Below are positions 1 to 5,939 of a DNA stretch of 7,707 nt, one piece after another. The notes beneath the pieces are model-generated. The model was not told the origin of the DNA. It was given only the letters and a program-made list of their open reading frames with translations, and ran no database searches. Origin of the DNA: Bacillota bacterium (GTDB lineage: Bacteria > Eremiobacterota > SpSt-956 > JAKJGF01); contig JAKPQU010000237.1 in NCBI GenBank assembly GCA_029555925.1, forward strand, positions 1-7,707, given 5' to 3'. Every line of letters begins with the position of its first letter. Position 1 is the first letter of the stretch. The position numbers were made by a program, and so were the translations under genes.

Positions 1-52
1 TAGTATAAGCAATTAAATTCTAATAAGTTATAAAATACACTTATAAATAATA

Positions 53-92
53 TTGATGATATTTGCCTTTTATGATATGATGATTTTATAAA
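53..92 (+). promoter_or_regulatory. Candidate promoter(s) for the signalling operon
   Basis: Two overlapping sigma70-like pairings are visible in the A+T-rich leader. TTGATG (53-58) lies 17 bases before TATGAT (76-81), and TTGCCT (63-68) lies 18 bases before TATAAA (87-92). Each has four of six matches at -35 and five of six at -10. In so A+T-rich a region such matches arise easily, so this is only a plausible location. If correct, the heptamer array at 140-170 lies in the 5' untranslated leader. The remainder of bases 1-213 shows no gene. Confidence 0.3.
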
Positions 93-139
93 CTAATAGA
101 ATTGATTTTCAATTGTAAACAGTAATGAGAATTTGTAAT

Positions 140-170
140 CGCGTCACGCGTTACGCGTCACCCGTCACGC
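140..170 (+). repeat. Heptanucleotide tandem repeat array 1 (CGCGTYA)
   Basis: The units are CGCGTCA, CGCGTTA, CGCGTCA and CCCGTCA plus a final CGC, an uninterrupted 7-base period. The array is G+C-rich in a strongly A+T-rich context. It is bracketed by a short inverted repeat, ATGAGAA (125-131) and TTCTCAT (171-177). The same unit recurs in opposite orientation at 6667-6694 and in the same orientation at 6793-6820, so it is a dispersed repeat family. It resembles in form the heptanucleotide STRR repeats described in cyanobacteria; relatedness is not implied. Confidence 0.9.
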
Positions 171-213
171 TTCTCATATTAATTCCCACCAGATTATCAG
201 GGGGTATGAAAAA

Positions 214-582
214 TTGAGAAAAATATTAATAGTTGATGACAAAAATATTGTCAGAGACTTATTAACTGCTACATTAAAGGATAAAAATTTCGAAATACTC
301 AGCGCATCTACAGGATACGAAGCAATTGAAATAGCCAGAAAAGAGAAACCTTCCCTGATGTTCCTCGATGTTATGATGCCGGAAATGGATGGTTTTGAAG
401 TATGTGAACGATTAAAAACAGACGATAATACAAAAGATATATATATTATTGTCCTGACTTCTATAAATAGAGAAAAAGAAAGAGAAATTGCTTTCAAAGC
501 AGGAGCAGATGATTATCTCACAAAACCATTCAGACCTCTGGATATATTAAAAAAAATGGAGGCATTTTTCTCTGAAATATAA
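214..582 (+). CDS. Single-domain response regulator (CheY-like receiver)
   Basis: This 122-residue protein consists of one receiver domain and nothing else. The acidic pair is D8-D9, the phosphoacceptor is D52 in the LDVMMPEMDG segment, the switch threonine is T82, and the conserved lysine is K104 in the YLTKPF motif. It should accept phosphate from a histidine kinase, most simply the one encoded 26 bases downstream. With no DNA-binding or enzymatic output domain it probably acts by protein contact or as a phosphorelay intermediate. I chose the TTG start at 214 because AGGGGG (199-204) lies nine bases upstream and the protein begins in register with the fold. The ATG at 206 is in another frame and reaches a stop after three codons. 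The target is unknown. Confidence 0.93.
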   Translation: MRKILIVDDKNIVRDLLTATLKDKNFEILSASTGYEAIEIARKEKPSLMFLDVMMPEMDGFEVCERLKTDDNTKDIYIIVLTSINREKEREIAFKAGADDYLTKPFRPLDILKKMEAFFSEI

Positions 583-608
583 GCTTCAATAGAGATGAAA
601 CACATATT

Positions 609-1811
609 ATGAGTAAAAAAGGTAATTATACGACAATAGAAGCACCGGTAGATCTGAATAAAGAACTGGAAGAAACAAACAGGCAAATCCTTGCCTATGC
701 AGAAGATATAAATAGAATATACCATCTCGAATACGAAAGAAGAAGAGAACTGGAGCTGAATAACAAAAAACTCTCTGCAATAATAAATAATCTGGCCGAC
801 GGCCTTATAGTAACCGATAGAGAGGAAATTATTCAAACGGCAAATCCAAAAATATGTGAACTCTTCAATCTCACAGAAGAACACTGTAAAGGAAGAGCTT
901 TTTCTTCTCTTATAAAAAGTGAAAAACTTTCAGAATCTCTTCAAACGGTAAGCAAAGAGAAAAAACCTTTATATAATATAGTAACAAATATAAATATCCC
1001 CTTTGAAAGATTTTTTTCAGTCAGTATGACTCCTGTAATAGGTAAAAATAAACATGTAAATTCTATTGTTATTTTATTTCATGATATTACTGCCGAGAAC
1101 AGAGTTAAACAGATGAAAGAAGAATTTATTTCCATAGTATCTCATGAAATAAGAACCCCTGCCAGTGTTATAAAAGGATATACAGAACTTTTATTGAGCG
1201 AACTGCCTGGCCCTCTGAATGCCCAGCAGAAAGAATTTCTTTCAAAAGTTCTATCAGACAATAAACTTCTTCTGGACAGAGTAACAGAATTACTGGAGAT
1301 TTCAGAAGTTAAAACAGCCCATCTTGAAGTCTTTTCTGAACCGATAGATGCAGTTCAGATAGTCAAAGCCATGGTATTTTTAAAGAAAGCTGAATGCCTC
1401 TCGAAAGGCATTGAAATTTCCTATAAATTCCCTTATGCAAAAATAGAAATATATACAGACAAAAACAGGCTGAGTAAAATAATAGAACATTTACTGAGCA
1501 ATGCAATAAATTTTACTCCCAGGGGAGGGAAAATAAGTATTTCATATGAAAAATCTGAAGACAGACATGTTTTCCATATAATTGATACAGGCATAGGCAT
1601 ACATAAATCAGAAATTCCAAAAATTTTCGATAAATTCTATCAAATAGAAGATACTTTATGTCGCGAAACAGGAGGTCTCGGTCTGGGACTTTCAATTGTA
1701 AAATATACTCTTTCAATTCTAAAAGGAAATATATATATAGAAAGTGAACCGGGAAAAGGAAGCAAATTCACCATATCCATACCGGACATAAAAGGAGAAG
1801 CTCTGCCTTGA
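609..1811 (+). CDS. Soluble PAS-containing sensor histidine kinase
   Basis: This 400-residue protein has no transmembrane segment, so it should sense a cytoplasmic signal or be recruited by a partner. A charged coiled-coil-like stretch covers about residues 15-58, followed by a PAS domain at about 55-165. The HisKA dimerisation helix carries phosphoacceptor H179 in the SHEIRTP H-box. The HATPase domain shows N298 in the N box, D326-T-G-I-G (G1), IFDKFYQ (F box, 339-345) and GGLGLGLSI (G2, 355-363), so all catalytic boxes are intact. It should autophosphorylate and pass phosphate to the upstream receiver protein. The ATG at 609 has no strong Shine-Dalgarno sequence, only AGAGATG about 12-18 bases upstream, so translation may depend on coupling. 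The PAS ligand cannot be read from sequence. Its 3' end carries the ribosome binding site and start of the next small gene. Confidence 0.95.
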   Translation: MSKKGNYTTIEAPVDLNKELEETNRQILAYAEDINRIYHLEYERRRELELNNKKLSAIINNLADGLIVTDREEIIQTANPKICELFNLTEEHCKGRAFSSLIKSEKLSESLQTVSKEKKPLYNIVTNINIPFERFFSVSMTPVIGKNKHVNSIVILFHDITAENRVKQMKEEFISIVSHEIRTPASVIKGYTELLLSELPGPLNAQQKEFLSKVLSDNKLLLDRVTELLEISEVKTAHLEVFSEPIDAVQIVKAMVFLKKAECLSKGIEISYKFPYAKIEIYTDKNRLSKIIEHLLSNAINFTPRGGKISISYEKSEDRHVFHIIDTGIGIHKSEIPKIFDKFYQIEDTLCRETGGLGLGLSIVKYTLSILKGNIYIESEPGKGSKFTISIPDIKGEALP

Positions 1812-1969
1812 CCTGCCCTAAATGTAAAGTAAAAATGGTAGAACAAAAAAGGCCATTCCATAAAAAAAGAAAATGGATCTGTCGCAGATGCAAAAAAGTC
1901 AGAATGGAAACAGTTAAAAAGATAAGAAAAAATTCCTGCAATAAAAAATGGAGATGTACAGTTTTATAG
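1808..1969 (+). CDS. Small basic zinc-ribbon-like protein, unrecognised family
   Basis: This 53-residue open frame begins at TTG 1808-1810, and that start shares bases with the TGA stop of the kinase (TTGA at 1808-1811). AAAGGAG (1791-1797) lies ten bases upstream, inside the kinase gene, and is a strong Shine-Dalgarno match. The protein has CPKC at residues 3-6 and CRRC at 25-28, the spacing of a one-zinc ribbon, plus further cysteines at 44 and 50. It is very rich in lysine and arginine. I do not recognise a named family. Coupled translation with the kinase suggests a role in the same pathway, for example as a nucleic-acid-binding output or accessory factor, but this is inference. The cysteine spacing, ribosome binding site and overlap together argue for a real gene despite its size. 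Confidence 0.72.
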   Translation: MTCPKCKVKMVEQKRPFHKKRKWICRRCKKVRMETVKKIRKNSCNKKWRCTVL

Positions 1970-2024
1970 GATAGTCCTTTCTTACGACAGTAAATTCACT
2001 TTTTACTTCATTTTTAAACGCAAT

Positions 2025-2054
2025 TGTCAAAATTTTTTACAAAAACTTTTGACA
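2025..2054. promoter_or_regulatory. Inverted repeat overlapping the -35 box (possible operator)
   Basis: TGTCAAAA (2025-2032) and TTTTGACA (2047-2054) form a perfect eight-base inverted repeat with a 14-base spacer. The right arm includes the whole TTGACA -35 hexamer. A dimeric regulator bound here would block RNA polymerase. No regulator gene is visible nearby, so operator function is inference. Confidence 0.4.
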
Positions 2055-2077
2055 TGCATAAGAAATCATGTTATAAT
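2049..2077 (+). promoter_or_regulatory. Near-consensus sigma70 promoter for the GerMN-amidase pair
   Basis: TTGACA (2049-2054), a 17-base spacer and TATAAT (2072-2077) match the housekeeping consensus at all twelve positions. Transcription should start near 2084, leaving a leader of about 130 bases before the GTG start at 2217. It follows the end of the signalling operon (1969) and marks a new transcription unit. No convincing intrinsic terminator is visible between 1970 and 2025. Confidence 0.85.
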
Positions 2078-2176
2078 AACTCAGGATGTTTGCAATTGCA
2101 AGAGAATAAAAATTAACTCCTGTAAGAAATATCCCTCTCTTTGAAGATGTTCTTGTAAATGATAAATTATACTTTA

Positions 2177-2207
2177 TTTTTGCAAGATTATATTATATTT
2201 GCAAAGG
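2177..2207 (+). promoter_or_regulatory. Leader hairpin that pairs with the Shine-Dalgarno of the GerMN gene
   Basis: TTTTTGCAA (2177-2185) can pair with TTGCAAAGG (2199-2207), giving seven Watson-Crick and two G-U pairs around a 13-base A/T loop. The 3' arm contains the AAAGG ribosome binding site used by the GTG start at 2217. Pairing would hide that site, as in RNA thermometers or occlusion-type translational switches. The fold was read by eye and no energy was computed. Confidence 0.4.
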
Positions 2208-2216
2208 ATGAAGATT

Positions 2217-3239
2217 GTGAAAACATCTTTAAAGGAAAATTGGAACAGATTCAAGATAATCAGCCTGACATTATTATCCCTAGGCCTTATGATATTAAAC
2301 AATTGTAATATACTGTCCGGCTCGAAGGTTAAAGAACGGGTAACAGTTTACTTCAGCGATGAGAATTTAATGTTTCTTGTACCTGTAACCTACGAAATAA
2401 AAGAAAAAATTTCTACGCCTGAAAAAGCAATAGACCTACTAGTTTCGCAGGAACCACCGAATAAATCCCTTTATAATTTATTTCCGAAAGAAACAAAGTT
2501 ATTAAATTTTGAAACTAAAGATGGGATTGCCAGTCTGGATTTTTCTCAAAATTTCAAAAAAGCCTTTGAAACCGGAGGAACGGAAGGTAATTTACTTATA
2601 TCTTCTATCAATTATACATTATCTCATTTTAAAAAAATAAAAGGCATAAAATTCTTCATAGAAGGTAAAGAAATCGAAACACTCGGGGAACTAGATTTAA
2701 AAGGGCCAATTGCTATAGACAAATGGAAAAATCTGTTTTTAACAGGTAAAGAAAGTAGAATTCCTGGAGAGGAAAACAGGGCTACCATTTATTTTTTGGA
2801 ACATAAATCATCATTTATAGTCCCTGTAACCTGTGTATTTCAGGACTCCAAAACATTACCGCAGAATGTTATTCAGAAACTTGTAAAGGGACTCGATGAA
2901 GAATGGGCACAGGCTACACTTCCTGCTGGCACAGAAGTTTTATCCTTCAGAGTAGAAGATAGTGTGGCTTATATAGATTTTAATTCTGCTTTTCTGAAGA
3001 TAACAGCTGATATTCCTCCTGAGGTAGTCATAAATTCACTTGTTTTTTCTCTTACAGAATTTAACTATATAACAAAACTTCATATAACAATAGAAGGCAA
3101 AGATTTAAAAAAATATGGTTCTATAACTCTGCCATCTACCCTTTCAAGACCGGAGACAATAAATATGATAAAATTAAATGATACCAGAGAAACGGGGGTG
3201 CATTTCCGGTTTTCCAACATACCGGTTATTTACTTATGA
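2217..3239 (+). CDS. Double GerMN-domain envelope protein
   Basis: With the GTG start at 2217 the product has 340 residues. An N-terminal hydrophobic helix (about 12-30) exports or anchors it. It ends in LNNC, which resembles a lipobox but lacks the usual small residue before Cys30, so lipidation is uncertain. Two GerMN domains follow, at about 42-165 and 188-310. Each starts with a V/I-x-V/I-YF strand followed by a VPVT segment, and later carries SLDF or YIDF. GerMN domains act in envelope complexes; GerM of Bacillus is a sporulation example. GTG 2217 is preferred because AAAGGA (2203-2208) lies eight bases upstream; TTG 2199 and ATG 2208 lack a properly spaced site. The stop overlaps the amidase start by ATGA. 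GerMN genes next to amidase and murI/rph genes suggest cell-wall remodelling. I give no symbol because spore function is not evident. Confidence 0.85.
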   Translation: MKTSLKENWNRFKIISLTLLSLGLMILNNCNILSGSKVKERVTVYFSDENLMFLVPVTYEIKEKISTPEKAIDLLVSQEPPNKSLYNLFPKETKLLNFETKDGIASLDFSQNFKKAFETGGTEGNLLISSINYTLSHFKKIKGIKFFIEGKEIETLGELDLKGPIAIDKWKNLFLTGKESRIPGEENRATIYFLEHKSSFIVPVTCVFQDSKTLPQNVIQKLVKGLDEEWAQATLPAGTEVLSFRVEDSVAYIDFNSAFLKITADIPPEVVINSLVFSLTEFNYITKLHITIEGKDLKKYGSITLPSTLSRPETINMIKLNDTRETGVHFRFSNIPVIYL

Positions 3240-4672
3240 AAAAACTTGTTATAATAATTTTATTGCTTATATTCGTTATCACCAGGGGCTTTTGCGCCGG
3301 AGATAAATCAACGAAAATTATAAATATAGATTATAAAGAAATCTCATCGGGAGGAGAACTGGTAATACAGGCCACAGGCCCCATAAAATACTCTTCCCAG
3401 TTGCTGACAGATCCTCTCAGGATTGCTGTTGATATACCGGGTACAGTCCTATCACTGAAAAAAAATAAGGAGATAAATAATGAGATTATAAAAAATGTAA
3501 AGGCAATTCAAAATACATCTAATTCAGTAAGGGTAGTAATGGAATTAAAAAAACCTGTTTCAGTAAGAATAGCTTCCAGAATAAATCTGGATCAAGTAAA
3601 ATTGAGACTTACATCTTCAAACGGAGACATACCTGTACCGGATACAACGCCGGTGCCGGTAGAGACACCGCAGGCCAAAGAAGCTCCTGCCGTAACAAAT
3701 ACCCAGCAAATAGGAGAGGTAAAATTTGAGGAAAAAAATGATATTCGCAGGATTTTTATAACCACAACAGGGCCCGTAACCTATGAATGGCACAGACTGA
3801 AAAGTCCTGATAGCAGAATTTATATTGATTTTACCGATGCAATACTGGTAGAAAAGAAACTGTCTGTTCCTGTTGACGATGAAATAATATCTGACATAAG
3901 AGTGGCTCAAAATCGAAAATCCCCCAATGTAGTAAGAGTTGTATTCAAATTAAATAAATCTGTAAAAATAACCTTCTCTCAGTCACAGACCGTAGCAAAT
4001 CAGTTAATAATGGAGATGGGTAAAGAGACAATAGATGAAACATCTATGGCAACCATGGGAACAGGCTCTATAGGCTATCTTCTGAACACTGTAAAAACCA
4101 TAGTCATAGACCCGGGCCATGGCGGAGGCGACTACGGAGCAATCAATCCTTCCACCGGTCTTGCAGAAAAGGATATGACTCTTGATATATCTCTGAGACT
4201 GCAGGAACTTTTAATCCAGGAAGGGTGGAATGCTATATTGACTCATTCCACAGACAGAGACGTAACAAGCCCGGACAGTTCCGATTCGGAAGAACTATGG
4301 GCAAGAGCCAATATAGGAAATAAAAATAATGCAGATATATTTCTCAGTATCCATTGCGATTCAAGCAGCAAGGAAACAGTAAGAGGAACCACTACATTTT
4401 ATTACAAAGATATAGATAAATCTCTTGCATCGGTAATACACAAGTATTTAATCTCAGATCTTGGCACAATGGACAGAGGTATTAAAAGTTCAAAGTTTTA
4501 TGTTCTTAAAAATACAAAAATGCCTGCTGCATTGCTGGAAATAGCTTTTATAAGTAATTCAGAAGATGCCAGATTATTATCCAGTTCAACCTTCAGGCAG
4601 AAGGTGGCCAGGGCTATTTTTGAAGGTATATGTGAATATACGACCTGTCCTGCTGTAGTAGGAGGCAAATAA
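3236..4672 (+). CDS. N-acetylmuramoyl-L-alanine amidase with two AMIN domains
   Basis: This 478-residue secreted zinc enzyme cleaves the bond between N-acetylmuramic acid and the L-alanine of the stem peptide in periplasmic peptidoglycan. A signal peptide occupies about residues 1-21. Two AMIN targeting domains lie at about 28-127 and 160-262, separated by a Pro/Thr-rich linker (about 132-155). The Amidase_3 domain spans about 287-470. Its zinc and catalytic residues are visible: H295 in VIDPGHGG, E311 in the EKDMTLDI segment, H373 in LSIHCD, and E435 in LLEIAF. The family is that of AmiC. The architecture favours a diderm envelope, where AMIN domains position the enzyme at septum or outer-membrane sites. 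It overlaps the GerMN gene by four bases and has no strong ribosome site of its own, so translational coupling is likely. Confidence 0.95.
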   Translation: MKKLVIIILLLIFVITRGFCAGDKSTKIINIDYKEISSGGELVIQATGPIKYSSQLLTDPLRIAVDIPGTVLSLKKNKEINNEIIKNVKAIQNTSNSVRVVMELKKPVSVRIASRINLDQVKLRLTSSNGDIPVPDTTPVPVETPQAKEAPAVTNTQQIGEVKFEEKNDIRRIFITTTGPVTYEWHRLKSPDSRIYIDFTDAILVEKKLSVPVDDEIISDIRVAQNRKSPNVVRVVFKLNKSVKITFSQSQTVANQLIMEMGKETIDETSMATMGTGSIGYLLNTVKTIVIDPGHGGGDYGAINPSTGLAEKDMTLDISLRLQELLIQEGWNAILTHSTDRDVTSPDSSDSEELWARANIGNKNNADIFLSIHCDSSSKETVRGTTTFYYKDIDKSLASVIHKYLISDLGTMDRGIKSSKFYVLKNTKMPAALLEIAFISNSEDARLLSSSTFRQKVARAIFEGICEYTTCPAVVGGK

Positions 4673-4706
4673 ATTAATTTTGCCATGTAAATTTTTAAAA
4701 TTTCTA

Positions 4707-4735
4707 TTGTCTATTTAATATATTAGTGATAAAAT
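4707..4735 (+). promoter_or_regulatory. Candidate promoter for the murI-rph-rdgB group
   Basis: TTGTCT (4707-4712), a 17-base spacer and TAAAAT (4730-4735) give four of six and five of six matches to the sigma70 consensus. If used, the transcript would carry a leader of about 300 bases with the hairpin at 4776-4818. Base composition makes chance matches likely. Confidence 0.35.
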
Positions 4736-4775
4736 TATGAAGAATTTTATAATTTACCTGAACAGAAAAAAGAAA

Positions 4776-4818
4776 GAACCTGATATTACAGGCAAAAGGC
4801 CCCATAATATCGAGGTTT
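4776..4818. other. Stable bulged hairpin in the murI leader
   Basis: Bases 4776-4788 pair with 4805-4818: seven pairs, a single bulged G at 4812, then six more pairs including one G-U. The 16-base apical region can form a further GGC/GCC mini-stem (4791-4793 with 4799-4801). On the + strand no T-run follows, so it is not a forward terminator. On the minus strand the next bases are T-rich (complement of about 4764-4775), so it could terminate antisense transcription. It could otherwise be a structured mRNA leader. No known riboswitch class is recognised. Confidence 0.5.
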
Positions 4819-4998
4819 CTGAAAAATTTACATGAAATTATTAAGATAAAGAGGAAAAAAATTTTTTTTCTAGAAGATAAAGGGATACATTTTTGTTTTA
4901 CAAAAGAAAAGATTTTTCTCTCCATGAGATGTACGATAAATAAATTAGAACATTTTGAGAGTTCAGTAGAAACTCCTCGTTATATATAAAGGTGTTGT

Positions 4999-5064
4999 AT
5001 GAATAGTTTAGGGAGAAAAAACAACAAGGTGGTGGTGATAGAGTGGCGAATAGCCGACCGATAG
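4999..5064 (+). CDS. Possible 21-codon upstream ORF overlapping the murI start
   Basis: ATG at 4999 is preceded by AAAGGTG (4988-4994) at a good distance. The frame runs 21 codons and stops at TAG 5062-5064, passing over the murI GTG start in another frame. The peptide begins MNSLGRKNNK and has no recognisable domain. It could couple ribosome arrival to murI translation, or be chance. The only support is the ribosome-binding match and the overlap. Confidence 0.25.
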   Translation: MNSLGRKNNKVVVIEWRIADR

Positions 5065-5864
5065 GCCTTTTTGATTCAGGAGTAGGAGGATTAACAGTAG
5101 CTGCCGAGATTTTTTCGCAATTACCTAATGAAGAGATCTATTACTTCGGTGATACGGTTCATGTACCTTATGGTTCAAAATCACCTGCTGAATTGAAGAC
5201 TTACGTTACAGAAATATTAGAATTTTTAAGAGAAAAGCATATAAAACTGGCAGTAATGGCCTGCAATACAACTTCTGCTGTCGTGCTGCCGGAAATCAAG
5301 GGTAAATACGAATTTGATATACTGGGAGTTATATTGCCTGGTTCTCAGGCAGCTATTAAAGCTACCAGAAATAAGAGAGTAGGCGTAATAGGCACAAATG
5401 TTACAATTGTCAGCCATGCCTATTCCAGAGTTATAACAAGTCTTGATGGAGTTCGCAATGTTTATGCTCAGGCCTGCCCGAAACTGGTTCCTCTTGTTGA
5501 AAGAGGAGAGGTAACTTCCCGGAGAGCCAAAAGGATAGTAGACGAATATCTGGCAGATCTTAAAAGAGTTAAAATAGATACTCTCGTACTGGGTTGCACC
5601 CATTATCCGTTCCTCAGAGATATTATTCAGGAAAATATTGGAAGTAATGTTAATTTAATTGACCCTGCTTATTACACAGTCCAGGCTATAAAGGAACTTT
5701 TAATCAGAAAAGATATGTTAAGGGAAGACAATACTCCTCCGGAACATCAATACTTCGTAAGCAAAGATCCCATGCATTTCAAATCAGTTGGTGAAAAATT
5801 CCTTGGATGTTCCATTCCAAATGTTACAGAAATAGATCTGTCCCCTGTTCCTGTAGAAGCCTGA
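5043..5864 (+). CDS. murI: Glutamate racemase
   Basis: MurI interconverts L- and D-glutamate in the cytoplasm and supplies the D-glutamate that MurD adds to UDP-MurNAc-L-Ala for peptidoglycan. The 273 residues match the usual family length. The N-terminal LFDSGVGGLTV motif carries D11. The two catalytic cysteines are C74 in MACNTTS and C185 in LGCTHYPF, followed by H187, and the GDTVHVPYG segment (about 37-45) is typical. The GTG start at 5043 is supported by AAGGTGG (5026-5032) ten bases upstream and by the family N-terminus starting just after it. It begins the murI-rph-rdgB group, whose order echoes racE-gerM-rph-ysnA of Bacillus. A strong hairpin follows its stop. Confidence 0.97.
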   Translation: MANSRPIGLFDSGVGGLTVAAEIFSQLPNEEIYYFGDTVHVPYGSKSPAELKTYVTEILEFLREKHIKLAVMACNTTSAVVLPEIKGKYEFDILGVILPGSQAAIKATRNKRVGVIGTNVTIVSHAYSRVITSLDGVRNVYAQACPKLVPLVERGEVTSRRAKRIVDEYLADLKRVKIDTLVLGCTHYPFLRDIIQENIGSNVNLIDPAYYTVQAIKELLIRKDMLREDNTPPEHQYFVSKDPMHFKSVGEKFLGCSIPNVTEIDLSPVPVEA

Positions 5865-5888
5865 AGCAATTATATATTTTTTTTATTT

Positions 5889-5920
5889 TTTAAAGCGTCT
5901 ACTTTTGTAGACGCTTTAAA
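5889..5920 (+). terminator. Perfect 14-bp hairpin between murI and rph; partial terminator or processing element
   Basis: TTTAAAGCGTCTAC (5889-5902) and GTAGACGCTTTAAA (5907-5920) are exact reverse complements around a TTTT loop. The long T-tract lies upstream of the stem, not after it. The downstream side reads only CTTTTG before the rph ribosome binding site at 5927-5933. It is therefore a poor standard intrinsic terminator in either direction. Attenuation, transcript end protection or processing that adjusts rph relative to murI are alternatives. Confidence 0.55.
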
Positions 5921-5939
5921 CTTTTGAAAGGAGTAATCT

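Larger units (their letters stand above)
4673..5042. other. 370-base intergenic leader upstream of murI
   Basis: The stretch is very A+T-rich and holds no convincing full-length gene. It contains a candidate promoter (4707-4735), a 13-pair bulged hairpin (4776-4818), several weak A/T inverted repeats such as ATAAAATT/AATTTTAT (4729-4750), and a possible short upstream ORF (4999-5064). No classical G+C stem with a trailing T-run follows the amidase stop on the + strand, so partial read-through into murI is possible. Confidence 0.6.

Noticed and set aside
140..170. CRISPR array
   Set aside because: Units are 7 bases with no spacers and no cas genes nearby; it is a simple tandem repeat.
206..217. 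ATG at 206 as start of the receiver protein
   Set aside because: It is out of frame and stops after three codons; TTG 214 has the right spacing from AGGGGG.
595..612. Five-codon frame before the kinase (ATG 595, overlapping the kinase ATG)
   Set aside because: Too short to support as a gene; the overlap could be chance, although coupling is possible.
1970..2024. Terminator after the signalling operon
   Set aside because: Only four- or five-pair stems (AGGA/TCCT, GTAAA/TTTAC) are visible, too weak to call.
2199..2216. TTG 2199 or ATG 2208 as start of the GerMN gene
   Set aside because: Neither has a properly spaced ribosome binding site; AAAGG lies after or directly against them, but is correctly placed for GTG 2217.
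2295..2310. Firm lipoprotein assignment for the GerMN protein
   Set aside because: LNNC has asparagine at -1 and -2, a poor lipobox; export or membrane anchoring is all that can be said.
4738..4836. 32-codon plus-strand frame between amidase and murI
   Set aside because: No Shine-Dalgarno sequence and no motif; it lies over the hairpin at 4776-4818.
4850..4872. AAAAAAATTTTTTTT as a terminator
   Set aside because: A pure A/T palindrome without a G+C stem; such tracts are expected in this composition.
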